In this document: positions 16,538 to 25,088 of the stretch, in pieces
Numbering within the stretch: position 1 is the stretch's first letter
Layout of the letters: every line of letters starts with the position of its first letter
Notes under the pieces: generated by a model
Told to the model about the DNA's origin: nothing
What the model saw: the letters and a program-made list of their open reading frames with translations, nothing else
The model's database searches: none
Assembly: GCA_035570235.1 (NCBI GenBank)
Contig: DATMML010000133.1
Coordinates: forward strand, 1 to 64,000
Source of the DNA: Vicinamibacteria bacterium
Lineage (GTDB): Bacteria > Acidobacteriota > Vicinamibacteria > Fen-336
DNA length: 64,000 nt
Direction: 5' to 3'
Position numbers and translations under genes: made by a program

Positions 16538-17932
16538 CTACTTGTTCGTACGCGCGTAGCCGAGGAACACGCTCACTGCTGAGCGGCTGGCCGCCGGTGA
16601 CGACCCGGCGTGGAACCGTGCAAACGTGTAGTTCACACCCGCGCTTCCCCGTTTCTTGATCCGCGCCCCCACCGAGGCGCCGGCGAGAATGGTGTCGTAG
16701 GCGTAGGTAGAATCAAATTGATCCCCTGCCTCGCGGTAGTAGCCAAATGCGGAGAGGAATAGTCGACGGGTGAGAGACTGGCTGACGAGTCCGTAAAAGA
16801 GGTCTGCCACCTGACTGCGGCCCACTATCAAGCCCTGGTACTGCGTGCGGTCATAGCGGGCCGCGATGGTCGTGCGTTTGAGACGCAGGGAGAGGCCCAC
16901 TCCCCCGACCGGTGCCCAACCGGAGGTGGTCGAGCTAGGCCCCTCGAGATGGCTCCCTCCGAGCGCGGCGTCGGCAGTGAATTCTTGGCTGAACTGCTTG
17001 TCCACATGCGCTTGGAATGTGTGGATCCGCAGATCAGGCTGGAAGTTGTTGTCTTGATAGGCGTAGGACAGGGTCAGATTCGCGCTTTGGTCAAGGACCC
17101 TCCGCAGACCCGCCGTTGCTTCAATCTGGTCTCCTTCCGCAAACGCTAGCGGGCTTTCGTATGTGCGTCGGTAGCCGAAGCCGACAGTGACGCGTGTCTG
17201 GGCGGAGAAATCGTGGGAGAGGCCCGTTCCGATCCGCCAGGTCAGATAGTCGAGTCGCAGGGTCTGTACTCCCTCAGCCGTCAGAAGCGCCAGCGCCTGC
17301 GAGGAGGCCTCGGGTGGTGCTGGCACCAGGGGCTGGCTCGGGAGGAGAGGGGCGAGCAAGTCCGCTCGAGCGAGCGTGTCACCCGGGAGCATTCCAGAGT
17401 TCACAAGCTGGTCCGTCTGATACCGAACCCCCGTCACATCGAAGGATACGGTGCCGGAAGTGCTAGGCGTCAGCTCATAACTGAGGCCCGCCACACCCGC
17501 GACCGACTTAAGGTCGAGTTGCGGGAGCCCCACGCGGCTGGCGTAGAGCGTTTCGAGATTCAGCCCGTCAGCGTACGACCCTCCCAGACGCAGTCGGACG
17601 CGACGAGAGAGCTTGGGCTCGAAGGATGCTCCAAGCCCGAACTGGACCCCGTTAAGGGAACCATACTGGTTGAAAAGCTGGCCGTTCGCCCATCCCACCG
17701 CAGACAGGGAATAGCGCGGGTCGAGCCGGCCGTAGCTTAGGCTGAGGGTGGCGCCAGAGATCGCATCACCCGGGCCTTCGGAGATCAGGAACAGGTTGTC
17801 GGTGAAGGTCTGACGCAGGTTGGCAGCAAACGTCCAACGCTCCGCCTCGACCTGGGCCGACGACGGCGTCGCCGCGAGGCCGAAGAGCAGGGTCAGAACG
17901 ATGCCGACGCGCTCCACACCTGTGCGCGTCAT
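16538..17932 (-). CDS. Outer-membrane beta-barrel protein of the polysaccharide locus
   Basis: Starting at ATG 17932 (TTG 17959 is possible but weaker), the 464-residue product has a signal peptide ending PSSAQ. Alternating hydrophobic beta strands follow through to the C-terminus (for example NLTLSYAYQDNNFQPDL and RRLFLSAFGYYREAG). It resembles the outer-membrane beta-barrel proteins found in exopolysaccharide and exosortase loci. It is transcribed away from the exopolysaccharide genes across about 100 bp. A role as an outer-membrane component for polymer export or anchoring is likely but unproven. It carries no enzymatic motif. Confidence 0.8.
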   Translation of the reverse strand: MTRTGVERVGIVLTLLFGLAATPSSAQVEAERWTFAANLRQTFTDNLFLISEGPGDAISGATLSLSYGRLDPRYSLSAVGWANGQLFNQYGSLNGVQFGLGASFEPKLSRRVRLRLGGSYADGLNLETLYASRVGLPQLDLKSVAGVAGLSYELTPSTSGTVSFDVTGVRYQTDQLVNSGMLPGDTLARADLLAPLLPSQPLVPAPPEASSQALALLTAEGVQTLRLDYLTWRIGTGLSHDFSAQTRVTVGFGYRRTYESPLAFAEGDQIEATAGLRRVLDQSANLTLSYAYQDNNFQPDLRIHTFQAHVDKQFSQEFTADAALGGSHLEGPSSTTSGWAPVGGVGLSLRLKRTTIAARYDRTQYQGLIVGRSQVADLFYGLVSQSLTRRLFLSAFGYYREAGDQFDSTYAYDTILAGASVGARIKKRGSAGVNYTFARFHAGSSPAASRSAVSVFLGYARTNK

Positions 17933-18038
17933 TGCCCGCGGCAGCTTCGCCAATGACAAAGACTAACGGCGGCAGTGGCCAGGGTCAAATCGGCGCCTTG
18001 GGAAGCGGTTCCATTTGGGTTAAGGTACGGTTCGGATA

Positions 18039-19943
18039 ATGCTCGGCGATTTGGCCGCTTCCTACAAGCCGTCCCGCGCGGCCTGGCGCGACGCACGGAA
18101 TCTCCTCTGGGTTGAGCGTCGGCGGCTGCTGGCCGGCCTGTTACTGCTCTTGGTCGGACGGCTAGCCGGTCTGGTTCTGCCTGCCTCAAGCAAGTTCCTG
18201 GTCGACGATGTCATAACCCGACGCCATGGCGCCCTGCTCGGACCACTGGCTGCCGCCATCATGGTGGCAACCGTCATCCAGGCCCTCTCGTCGCTGGCGC
18301 TCTCGCGGGTCCTCGGCCTGGCTGCACAGCGAGCGATCATGGACATCCGACGGGATCTCCAGCGCCGGGTGCTCCACATGCCCATCGCCTTCTTCGACTC
18401 GACGAGGAGCGGGGTGCTGATCGCGCGCATCATGACCGACCCCGAGGCCCTACGGAATCTCATGGGCACCGGCTTCGTCCAGGTCGCCGGCAGTTTCCTC
18501 ACCGCGGTCTTCGCGCTCGGCATCCTCCTGTGGATGAACTGGCGGCTGACGGCCACGACCCTGGTCCTCTTGGGCGCCTTCGCCGCCCTCATGGTCTATG
18601 CCTTTCGGCTAATCCGCCCACTCCACCGCCAGCGGGCCGAGATTGGGGCCCAGGTGACGGGTCGCCTGACCGAGGCGCTGAGCGGCATCCGCGTGGTTAA
18701 GTCCTACCGGGCCGAGGAATACGAGGCCCGAGTGTTCGCGGCCGGACTGGATCGGCTCTTCGCCAGCGTAGCCCGGGAGGTGACCGCCAGTGCCGCCCTG
18801 GGAGGCCTGGGGATCGCCATTTTCGGAGCCATATCGGCCCTCCTGGTTCTTTTCGGCGGGAAGGAGATTCTGACCGGGGCCATGACCCTGGGCGATTTCG
18901 TAATGTATGTCTTCTTCATCGGATTGCTACTTGCACCTCTTGTGCGAATTGCGGAGACCACCACGCAGCTCGGCGAAACCTTCGCGGGGCTGGACCGAAT
19001 CCGCGAGCTGAAAGACCTGCCCACGGAAGAGGAAGGAGACCACGACCGCGAGCCGCTTCCTAAAATAGGTGGTGACGTCGAGTTCGAGGACGTCCATTTC
19101 GAGTACGCACACGGGATATCGGTCCTGAAGGGCATTTCCCTTCGCGCCGCTCCCGGTACGACCACGGCGCTGGTGGGCCCGAGCGGAGCGGGCAAGAGCA
19201 CCGTGATTGGCTTGCTCATGGCCTTGTATCGCCCGTCCTCGGGACGGATCTTGTTGGATGGACGAGACTTGTCGACACTCCGAATCCGTGATTTCCGAAC
19301 CCACCTGGGTGTGGTCCTCCAGGAGAGTTTTCTCTTCGACGGGACCATCGCGGAGAACATTGCCTACGCCCGGCCAGATGCCAGCCACGAGGAGATCCTG
19401 CGGGCAGCGCAGGCAGCGCATTGCGATGTGTTCGTGGAAGCCTTCGAGAACGGGTATCAAACGGTGGTGGGAGAACGTGGCGTCAAGCTCTCGGGGGGCG
19501 AGCGTCAGCGGGTGGCCATTGCCAGGGCTCTCCTGGCTGACCCGAAGCTCCTCATCTTGGACGAGGCCACATCTAGCCTGGACAGCGAGAACGAGGCCCT
19601 GGTCCAGGACGGACTGCGGCTCCTGCGGCGCGGCCGGACGACATTTGTGATTGCCCACCGTCTTTCCACGGTGCGCAGCGCAGATCAGATCCTTGTGATG
19701 GAGGCGGGTCGCATCGTCGAGTTTGGGACTCATGAAGCGCTGATCGACAAGGGGGGCTCCTACCGCCACCTCTACGAGCGGCAGTTCAGTACGAACGGCG
19801 ACGACTTCTTGAATCCCGGCGAGACCCCAAGATCGGGCGCGGGGGACGTTGTGGAAGCCCAAGCGGCATCCGTCCCTCCTCCGGAGTCACCCCTCCCCCT
19901 CTTGGCCCCTCGCCCCCCCCGTGGAGGAGGGGGATTGGTCTAG
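18039..19943 (+). CDS. MsbA-type ABC exporter (fused membrane and ATPase domains)
   Basis: The 634-residue half-transporter has six membrane helices (about residues 25-310), then an ATPase domain with Walker A GPSGAGKST, Q-loop VVLQESFLF, signature LSGGERQR, Walker B LLILDEATSSLD and switch histidine in IAHRLS. This is the layout of MsbA-like lipid/lipopolysaccharide flippases and peptide exporters. The C-terminus carries a proline-rich tail of about 40 residues (PPPESPLPLLAPRPPRGGGG). As the first plus-strand gene of the polysaccharide locus it may export a lipid-linked precursor. Another flippase (MurJ-like) is also encoded, so the division of labour is open. Confidence 0.92.
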   Translation: MLGDLAASYKPSRAAWRDARNLLWVERRRLLAGLLLLLVGRLAGLVLPASSKFLVDDVITRRHGALLGPLAAAIMVATVIQALSSLALSRVLGLAAQRAIMDIRRDLQRRVLHMPIAFFDSTRSGVLIARIMTDPEALRNLMGTGFVQVAGSFLTAVFALGILLWMNWRLTATTLVLLGAFAALMVYAFRLIRPLHRQRAEIGAQVTGRLTEALSGIRVVKSYRAEEYEARVFAAGLDRLFASVAREVTASAALGGLGIAIFGAISALLVLFGGKEILTGAMTLGDFVMYVFFIGLLLAPLVRIAETTTQLGETFAGLDRIRELKDLPTEEEGDHDREPLPKIGGDVEFEDVHFEYAHGISVLKGISLRAAPGTTTALVGPSGAGKSTVIGLLMALYRPSSGRILLDGRDLSTLRIRDFRTHLGVVLQESFLFDGTIAENIAYARPDASHEEILRAAQAAHCDVFVEAFENGYQTVVGERGVKLSGGERQRVAIARALLADPKLLILDEATSSLDSENEALVQDGLRLLRRGRTTFVIAHRLSTVRSADQILVMEAGRIVEFGTHEALIDKGGSYRHLYERQFSTNGDDFLNPGETPRSGAGDVVEAQAASVPPPESPLPLLAPRPPRGGGGLV

Positions 19944-19972
19944 GCCCCCGGCCGTCTTGACCCCAGGGTCCC

Positions 19973-20026
19973 TTGACAATGGCGACCGGTCCAACTAAGC
20001 TAAGCCTTCTCGGAACAGAAGCTTAG
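19973..20026 (+). promoter_or_regulatory. Promoter candidate for the exopolysaccharide genes with overlapping inverted repeat
   Basis: TTGACA (19973-19978) is a perfect sigma-70 -35 box, followed after 17 bp by TAAGCT (19996-20001), a weak -10. CTAAGC (20000-20005) pairs with GCTTAG (20021-20026). That forms an inverted repeat over the expected start of transcription, so a repressor could act here. It lies about 115 bp before the wza-like start. Confidence 0.55.
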
Positions 20027-20118
20027 GGGGCTTGCGAGTCGAAGCGAATAGGCCAGCGGATCCGGCGAGGGATCGGATGGCAGCCGGTCTCGACGGGTTC
20101 GATGCGGGGGGTGGACGA

Positions 20119-20718
20119 GTGACGAACGTGTACCGGTTCCTGCTCCAGGCGGTCGTATGCCTTGGGACTGCGGCGTGCCTTGCGGAAGCGGCGCAGACCC
20201 CTCCCCCGAGCCAGGCCCCCGCTTCCGACGAGCCCGCTCCCTACTTCATCGCGCCGGGCGACATCCTGCACATAACGGTGTGGAAGGAGCCGGAACTCAC
20301 CACGGACGTGTTCGTGCGCCTCGACGGAAGAATAACGGTACCCCTCGTCGGTGACATCAGGGCCGGGGGCCGGAGTACCGAGCAGCTCACGACTGAGGTC
20401 CGCACCAAGCTGCGGGCCTTCCTCGAGGTGCCCCAAGTCACGATCACGGTTTCCCAGGCGGTGAGCGCCCGGTTCTACGTGATTGGTGAGGTGACGACCT
20501 CCGGTGCCTTCCCCATGAGCGGGAGTACCACCGTGATCCAGGCCCTCGCCTTGGCCGGCGGCTTTCGGGAGTTTGCCAAGCGCGACCGGATCATGATCAT
20601 CCGTGACCGGCGTGGAGAGCGCAAGGCCATTCCCTTCAACTTCCACGACGTCGAGCTGGGGCTCCACCTGGAGCAGAACATCATTCTTGAGTCCGGCGAC
20701 ACGATTATCGTTCCGTAG
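20119..20718 (+). CDS. wza: Wza-type polysaccharide export protein
   Basis: With GTG 20119 (GGGGGTGG upstream) the product has 199 residues and a signal peptide ending AEAAQ. The frame stays open to 20032 and ATG 20077 is another option. The polysaccharide export domain is clear: FIAPGDILHITVWKEPELT, then RLDGRITVPLVGDIRAGGRS. The SLBB domain follows with FYVIGEVTTSGAFPMSG. No lipobox cysteine is at the cleavage site, unlike E. coli Wza. It should form the periplasmic/outer-membrane channel for the polymer and works with the Wzz-like protein two genes downstream. Confidence 0.92.
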   Translation: MTNVYRFLLQAVVCLGTAACLAEAAQTPPPSQAPASDEPAPYFIAPGDILHITVWKEPELTTDVFVRLDGRITVPLVGDIRAGGRSTEQLTTEVRTKLRAFLEVPQVTITVSQAVSARFYVIGEVTTSGAFPMSGSTTVIQALALAGGFREFAKRDRIMIIRDRRGERKAIPFNFHDVELGLHLEQNIILESGDTIIVP

Positions 20719-20723
20719 CCAAC

Positions 20724-21470
20724 ATGCGCAAGACCGTCCTCATCGACGCTTTCCCCGACAGCGCCTTCCGCCACCGCGAGGGCGCGGCCGTGGCCTGCAT
20801 TGACGTGATGCTTGCTACCACCACCCTCGTCACGGCCGTCGCCCAGGGACGGAGGACTCTGCTGGCGGCATCTCACGCTGAGTTGCGCGCGATCCTGGCT
20901 CGGCTGGGGCCCGCTCTGGTGGCGGGTCGCCTGGAGGACGCAGCGCCGGGAGAGTTCGAACTGCCCGACAGCCCCTCCGCGCTGCCACGGTGGTCGGAGG
21001 ACAAGCGCCCGCTCGTCCTCGCATCCGAGCCCGGTACCAACCTGATTGCCAACGCCGTCAGCAGCGGCCCTGTCCTCGTGGCCTCCTTTCGCAATCTCTC
21101 GGCCACCGCCGCCGCCCTCGCCGACTACGAACGCGTAGCCCTTCTTTGCGCGGGCTCTCGCGGAGAGTTCAGCTGCGAAGACCAGATGGCAGCGGCTTGG
21201 ATCGCGGAGCAACTCCTGGACCAGGGTTTCGAGGCGGTAGACCGCCGCACCGCCGACACCGTGCGCCGCTGGAGCGGCGCCGCGCCCGCGCTGGCGGGAT
21301 GGGGCAACAGCGCCGCCCAGCTCTGCCGCGCGGGTCGTGCGGAAGAGGTAGATTTCGTGATCGCCCATGTGGACGATGTGGACCACAGCTGCCGCTGCGA
21401 GGCCGACGAGGTCTTTCTGGAGCAGTTCCCGGTTGGCGTACGCTGCGCGCGGGAAGGACTCGACAGATGA
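20724..21470 (+). CDS. ComB-like (2-phosphosulfolactate phosphatase family) protein
   Basis: The 248-residue cytoplasmic protein resembles the ComB family: DVMLATTTLVTAVAQGRRTL at the N-terminus, LVASFRNLSATAAALA and LLCAGSRGEFSCEDQMAAAW further on. Two family blocks are altered. The usual GERGG is VAGRLEDAAPGEF, and TTTNGT is ASEPGTN. It is therefore unlikely to be a standard coenzyme M pathway enzyme. It starts 6 bp after wza and overlaps the wzz-like gene by 4 bp (ATGA), firmly inside the polysaccharide operon. An action on a phosphorylated or sulfonated sugar intermediate is conceivable but inferred from context only. Confidence 0.8.
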   Translation: MRKTVLIDAFPDSAFRHREGAAVACIDVMLATTTLVTAVAQGRRTLLAASHAELRAILARLGPALVAGRLEDAAPGEFELPDSPSALPRWSEDKRPLVLASEPGTNLIANAVSSGPVLVASFRNLSATAAALADYERVALLCAGSRGEFSCEDQMAAAWIAEQLLDQGFEAVDRRTADTVRRWSGAAPALAGWGNSAAQLCRAGRAEEVDFVIAHVDDVDHSCRCEADEVFLEQFPVGVRCAREGLDR

Positions 21471-22900
21471 ACCACCCCGAGTACGCCGACATCGAGGAGC
21501 GGCCGAGGCGCGACGCTATCGAGTACCTTGAGATCCCCTTCCGCTACCCTCCCTATTTCTGGGTTCCCTTCGCGGCGGTCATGACGGTCGCCATCCTCCT
21601 CGCGCTCGGGGCGCCGCGAAAATACCGCTCCGCGACCCTCATCCTCGTGGAGTCGAAGAATGTGCCCGAGTACTTCGTGACCCCGGTCACTCCCGAGGGG
21701 ATCGCCCAGCGTCTGAACACAATCCGTCAGGTGGTCATGAGCCGGACCCGCCTCGAGCAGGTGCTCCAGAAGCTTGACCCCTACCCGGAGATGGCCGGAC
21801 AGCCCTCCCACGTAATCGTAGAGGCAATGCGGGGCGCCATCGAGATCCGTGTGCAAGGCACGGACTCGTTCGTGATCGAGTATGTCAACCGTGACCCCGA
21901 GAAAGCAATGAGGGTCACAAACATGCTCGCCTCGCAATTTACCGAGGACGCGGCGCGGCTCCGCGACAGTCTGACCAAGAAAGCCTTCGACTTCATCCAA
22001 CAGAGCCTTGAGGACGCGCGCAAGACTCTCGAAGAGCGCGAAGGGGCGCTGCGTCGGCACAAGCAGGCGTACTGGGGCTCCCTTCCGGAGCAGCTCGACG
22101 CCAACCTCCGTGTGCTTCAGCAGCTCCAGCTCGAGCAGCAGACGCTGGGCGAGAGCCTCCGCACCCTAGGAGACCGCCGAGCGGCCCTGGAGCGGAGCGT
22201 GCTCGAGGGCCAGCGGCTCGCCCCCAGCCCTTCGACGCCGGAGGCAGAGCTCGCTAAGCTCCGCTCCACCTACAACTCCCTCCGTGGCCGCTATACAGAC
22301 GACCACCCAGACATGCGCGCTCTTCGCGCTCGCATGGAGAAGCTAGAGAAGCAGCCTCGGGACCCCCAAAAGGGAGACGGGGAGGACACGAGCGAAGTCG
22401 CCAACCCCGAGGCCGCCTCGCTCCACCAGTCTCTTCGCCTCGTTGAGGCCGAGATCGAATCGCTGCAGACCCGGCGTGAGCATCTTGACCAGAGGATCGC
22501 GGCTTTTCAGGCTCGCGTGGAGCAGACGCCCCGGGCGGAGCAGGAGTTGGCTGCCCTGACCCGCGATTACCAACAGCTCCGTGAGAACTACAACACCGCG
22601 CTCAAGAAGGAGATGGATGCGGAGATGGGGCGGCGCCTGGAAGAGTACTGGAAGGGCGGATACTTCCGCGTTCTCGACCCCGCTTTTCTCCCTCGCCGGC
22701 CCATCCGTCCCTACGGTACGCTCTTCGTCATGGCCGGCCTCCTGTTCGGCCTCGCGGCCGGCCTCGCCGGCACCTTCATCGCCGACCTCCTCGACCCCTC
22801 CATCAAGAATGAGCGTGACTTGGAGGATCTCCTGCCCCAACCCGTTCTGGTCACAATCCCGCGCGTGATGCCGCCTGGCAAGCACGCCACTGCGTCTTGA
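21467..22900 (+). CDS. Wzz-type polysaccharide chain-length determinant (polysaccharide co-polymerase)
   Basis: From ATG 21467 the product has 477 residues. It has one membrane helix near residues 33-50, a long periplasmic part with a coiled coil (about 175-360, many LE/RR heptads) and a second helix near 415-440 (TLFVMAGLLFGLAAGLAGTF). ATYPICAL features are absent: the N-terminal Wzz pattern (KYRSATLILVESKNVPEYFV) and the motif FRVLDPAFLPRRPIRPYG before the last helix are as expected. The cytoplasmic kinase domain is not fused but follows as a separate gene, as in Gram-positive systems. The reading frame continues upstream to 20990, but that part is out of phase with ComB and has no ribosome site. 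Confidence 0.92.
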   Translation: MNHPEYADIEERPRRDAIEYLEIPFRYPPYFWVPFAAVMTVAILLALGAPRKYRSATLILVESKNVPEYFVTPVTPEGIAQRLNTIRQVVMSRTRLEQVLQKLDPYPEMAGQPSHVIVEAMRGAIEIRVQGTDSFVIEYVNRDPEKAMRVTNMLASQFTEDAARLRDSLTKKAFDFIQQSLEDARKTLEEREGALRRHKQAYWGSLPEQLDANLRVLQQLQLEQQTLGESLRTLGDRRAALERSVLEGQRLAPSPSTPEAELAKLRSTYNSLRGRYTDDHPDMRALRARMEKLEKQPRDPQKGDGEDTSEVANPEAASLHQSLRLVEAEIESLQTRREHLDQRIAAFQARVEQTPRAEQELAALTRDYQQLRENYNTALKKEMDAEMGRRLEEYWKGGYFRVLDPAFLPRRPIRPYGTLFVMAGLLFGLAAGLAGTFIADLLDPSIKNERDLEDLLPQPVLVTIPRVMPPGKHATAS

Positions 22901-22908
22901 GCCCTTCC

Positions 22909-23694
22909 ATGACTCCGGTCGACCCCCTCCTGACCACGCTGCCCGCGACCCGGGTGACGTTCGCGGAGCCGGCGACCGCGCCCATTCTGATCGAGGACCC
23001 GCGACTCGCCGCGCTCGTCTCCCCCGGCACCTTGGATTTTGAGCCTTTCCGCGTCTTGCGTTCCAAAGTGAAGGCAGCGGTGGAGGGGATGTCGATGGTG
23101 GAGACGGTGCTAGGCGAACAGCGCCTCGTCCGCTGCCTCGGCGTGATTGGCCCGACGGCCGGCGAGGGAACGAGCACGATAGCCCTGGGGCTCGCCAACG
23201 CCCTCGCGCAGGAACAGGAGGCCCGTGTTCTCCTCGTCGAGGCGGCGCTTCGCGCGCCCCGGCTCGCCCAGATGCTCGGCCTTCCTCCCGAGGCCGGCCT
23301 CAGCGAGTGGCTCGCTGAAGGAGGCCACGGAGCGGTGCCGCTGGTCCGCCTCGAGCCGGGGGGGGTTCTTCTGTTAGCGGCCGGGACGCCGTCCCCTCTT
23401 CAATCTGCGGAGCTGCTGGGCTCGGAGCCCATGGCACGGCTGTTGGCAGCCGCGCGCCGGTCCTTTGATTTCGTCCTCCTGGACTGCCCACCGCTGGAGA
23501 CGGTGGCGGATTCGGTTGTGCTCCAGGACTTGCTTGATGGCTTCCTCCTGGTAGTTCGGGCCCGTCACGCATCACGTACCGCAATCCGCCGGTCCCTGTC
23601 CAAACTCAAGCCCAATGCAGTTCACGGGGTGGTCTTCAACGACCGGACGGAGATCCTGGCCCGCTGGCTCGAACGTCGCCGCAAGCCGCTCTGA
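22909..23694 (+). CDS. BY-kinase-like (CpsD/CapB family) P-loop protein with degenerate Walker A
   Basis: With ATG 22909 (TTG 22897 is the alternative) the product has 261 residues and the fold of bacterial tyrosine kinases of the CpsD/CapB/MinD group. The P-loop reads GPTAGEGTSTIALGLANALA (81-100), with threonine (T88) where the essential lysine should be. The Walker A' aspartate is replaced by E111 (VLLVEAALRAPR). Walker B is intact (FVLLDCPP, D191). The C-terminus (WLERRRKPL) has no tyrosine cluster. ATP hydrolysis and autophosphorylation therefore look unlikely, and the protein may be a non-catalytic regulator of the Wzz-like partner encoded just before it. Confidence 0.88.
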   Translation: MTPVDPLLTTLPATRVTFAEPATAPILIEDPRLAALVSPGTLDFEPFRVLRSKVKAAVEGMSMVETVLGEQRLVRCLGVIGPTAGEGTSTIALGLANALAQEQEARVLLVEAALRAPRLAQMLGLPPEAGLSEWLAEGGHGAVPLVRLEPGGVLLLAAGTPSPLQSAELLGSEPMARLLAAARRSFDFVLLDCPPLETVADSVVLQDLLDGFLLVVRARHASRTAIRRSLSKLKPNAVHGVVFNDRTEILARWLERRRKPL

Positions 23695-23700
23695 GGCGTC

Positions 23701-25086
23701 GTGAACACCGTCTCCCTGCCTGATTTCCGGCGTGCTGTTCTCTTCCTCGTGGAGTCCCTCCTTCTCCTGCTGGCGGTGGTGCTGGCTTGCCTTCTCGGCT
23801 CTGCTCACGAGCTGCAGGCCAGCCCCGGCTCGGCTGTCCTCAAGGCTCTGCTTCCCGTGCTCGCCCTCCAGCTCTGCCTGTACTACAGCGAGCTCTACGA
23901 CGACCGCGCCCTACGGAGCCGTACACAGTTCTTCCTGCGCCTAGGCCAGTCCTACGTGGCGAGCGCCCTGATCCTGGGCCTCGCCTACTACCTCCTGCCG
24001 GCAGCGCGCATCGGCCCCGCGACGCTCCTCCTAGCCTTACCGTTCAGCTCCTTCGCAATCCTGGGTTGGCACACCGCGCACCGGTGGGCGGCCGACCGAG
24101 AGTCGCTGAACGACAACGTGCTCATCCTCGGCACTGGCCAGACCGCCCAGTTGATCGCGGTGGAGATGCTTCAGCGGGCCCCGCTCGGATACCGGGTGTT
24201 GGGCTTCCTGGGGATCCACACGGCCGACGTGGGTCGCCGACTCGTCAACCCCTCCGTCATCGGAACCATGGGCGATCTTCTGCTGCTCGTGAGCTCACTC
24301 AACGTCAACCTCATCGTCGTCGCATTGGAGGATCAGCGCGGCCAGCTCCCGGTAGATGACCTCCTCAGTTGCCGCCTGGCCGGCATCCGCATCGAGGACG
24401 CCCCGAGCTTCTACGAGCGCCTGACCGGCAAGATTCTCATTAGCGACCTGCGGCCGAGCTGGCTCGTCTTCTCCCCCGGCTTCAGCAAGCCGCGCCTGCT
24501 TCGCGGCACCAAGCGCGCGGTAGAGACGGTGGTGGCGCTGATAGGCCTGGTGCTTGTCGCCCCCCTCCTTGGCCTACTCGCCCTGCTCATTCGACTGGAG
24601 ACCCCCGGTCCCGGCTTCCTGCGCCAGGTGCGCGTGGGCATGCAGGGGCGGGTCTTTACCCTTTACAAGCTCCGCACCATGCGCACGGACGCGGAGGCGC
24701 TCACGGGCCCGGTGTGGGCCTCGCCGGATGAGGATCCGCGCGTCACCCACCTCGGACGCGTCCTCCGCCAGCTCCGGCTGGACGAGCTTCCCCAGGTGAT
24801 CAACGTGGTAAAGGGAGACATGAGCTTCGTGGGCCCGCGCCCCGAGAGGCCCCATTTCGTGGAGAACCTCCGAAGGATCATCCCCTACTACGACGAGCGC
24901 CACACTGTGCGCCCCGGAATCACGGGCTGGGCTCAGGTCAAGTTCGGCTATGGCTCGACCATCGAGGACAGTGAATGCAAGTTGCAGTTCGACCTCTACT
25001 ACGTCAAGAACATGTCCCTGTTCCTCGATCTCGCCATCATTCTCGACACCTTCAAGGTCATGCTCCTGGGGCGGGGGGCACGCTGA
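23701..25086 (+). CDS. Undecaprenyl-phosphate sugar phosphotransferase (WbaP/WcaJ/EpsB type)
   Basis: The 461-residue membrane enzyme starts with GTG. It has four N-terminal helices, a Rossmann-like CoA-binding part (NVLILGTGQTAQLIAVEM, near 140) and the C-terminal bacterial sugar transferase domain from about residue 265. That domain has a re-entrant helix and the catalytic region FTLYKLRTMRTDAE, then RLDELPQVINVVKGDMSFVG and GPRPERPHF. The C-terminus (ITGWAQVKFGYGSTIEDSE) is also typical. It should transfer a sugar-1-phosphate to undecaprenyl phosphate, the first step of repeat-unit synthesis. Confidence 0.95.
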   Translation: MNTVSLPDFRRAVLFLVESLLLLLAVVLACLLGSAHELQASPGSAVLKALLPVLALQLCLYYSELYDDRALRSRTQFFLRLGQSYVASALILGLAYYLLPAARIGPATLLLALPFSSFAILGWHTAHRWAADRESLNDNVLILGTGQTAQLIAVEMLQRAPLGYRVLGFLGIHTADVGRRLVNPSVIGTMGDLLLLVSSLNVNLIVVALEDQRGQLPVDDLLSCRLAGIRIEDAPSFYERLTGKILISDLRPSWLVFSPGFSKPRLLRGTKRAVETVVALIGLVLVAPLLGLLALLIRLETPGPGFLRQVRVGMQGRVFTLYKLRTMRTDAEALTGPVWASPDEDPRVTHLGRVLRQLRLDELPQVINVVKGDMSFVGPRPERPHFVENLRRIIPYYDERHTVRPGITGWAQVKFGYGSTIEDSECKLQFDLYYVKNMSLFLDLAIILDTFKVMLLGRGAR

Positions 25087-25088
25087 CC

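Noticed and set aside
20990-21466. Extended N-terminus for the Wzz-like protein
   Set aside because: This stretch is the out-of-frame shadow of the ComB-like gene; ATG 21467 overlaps its stop as elsewhere in the operon.
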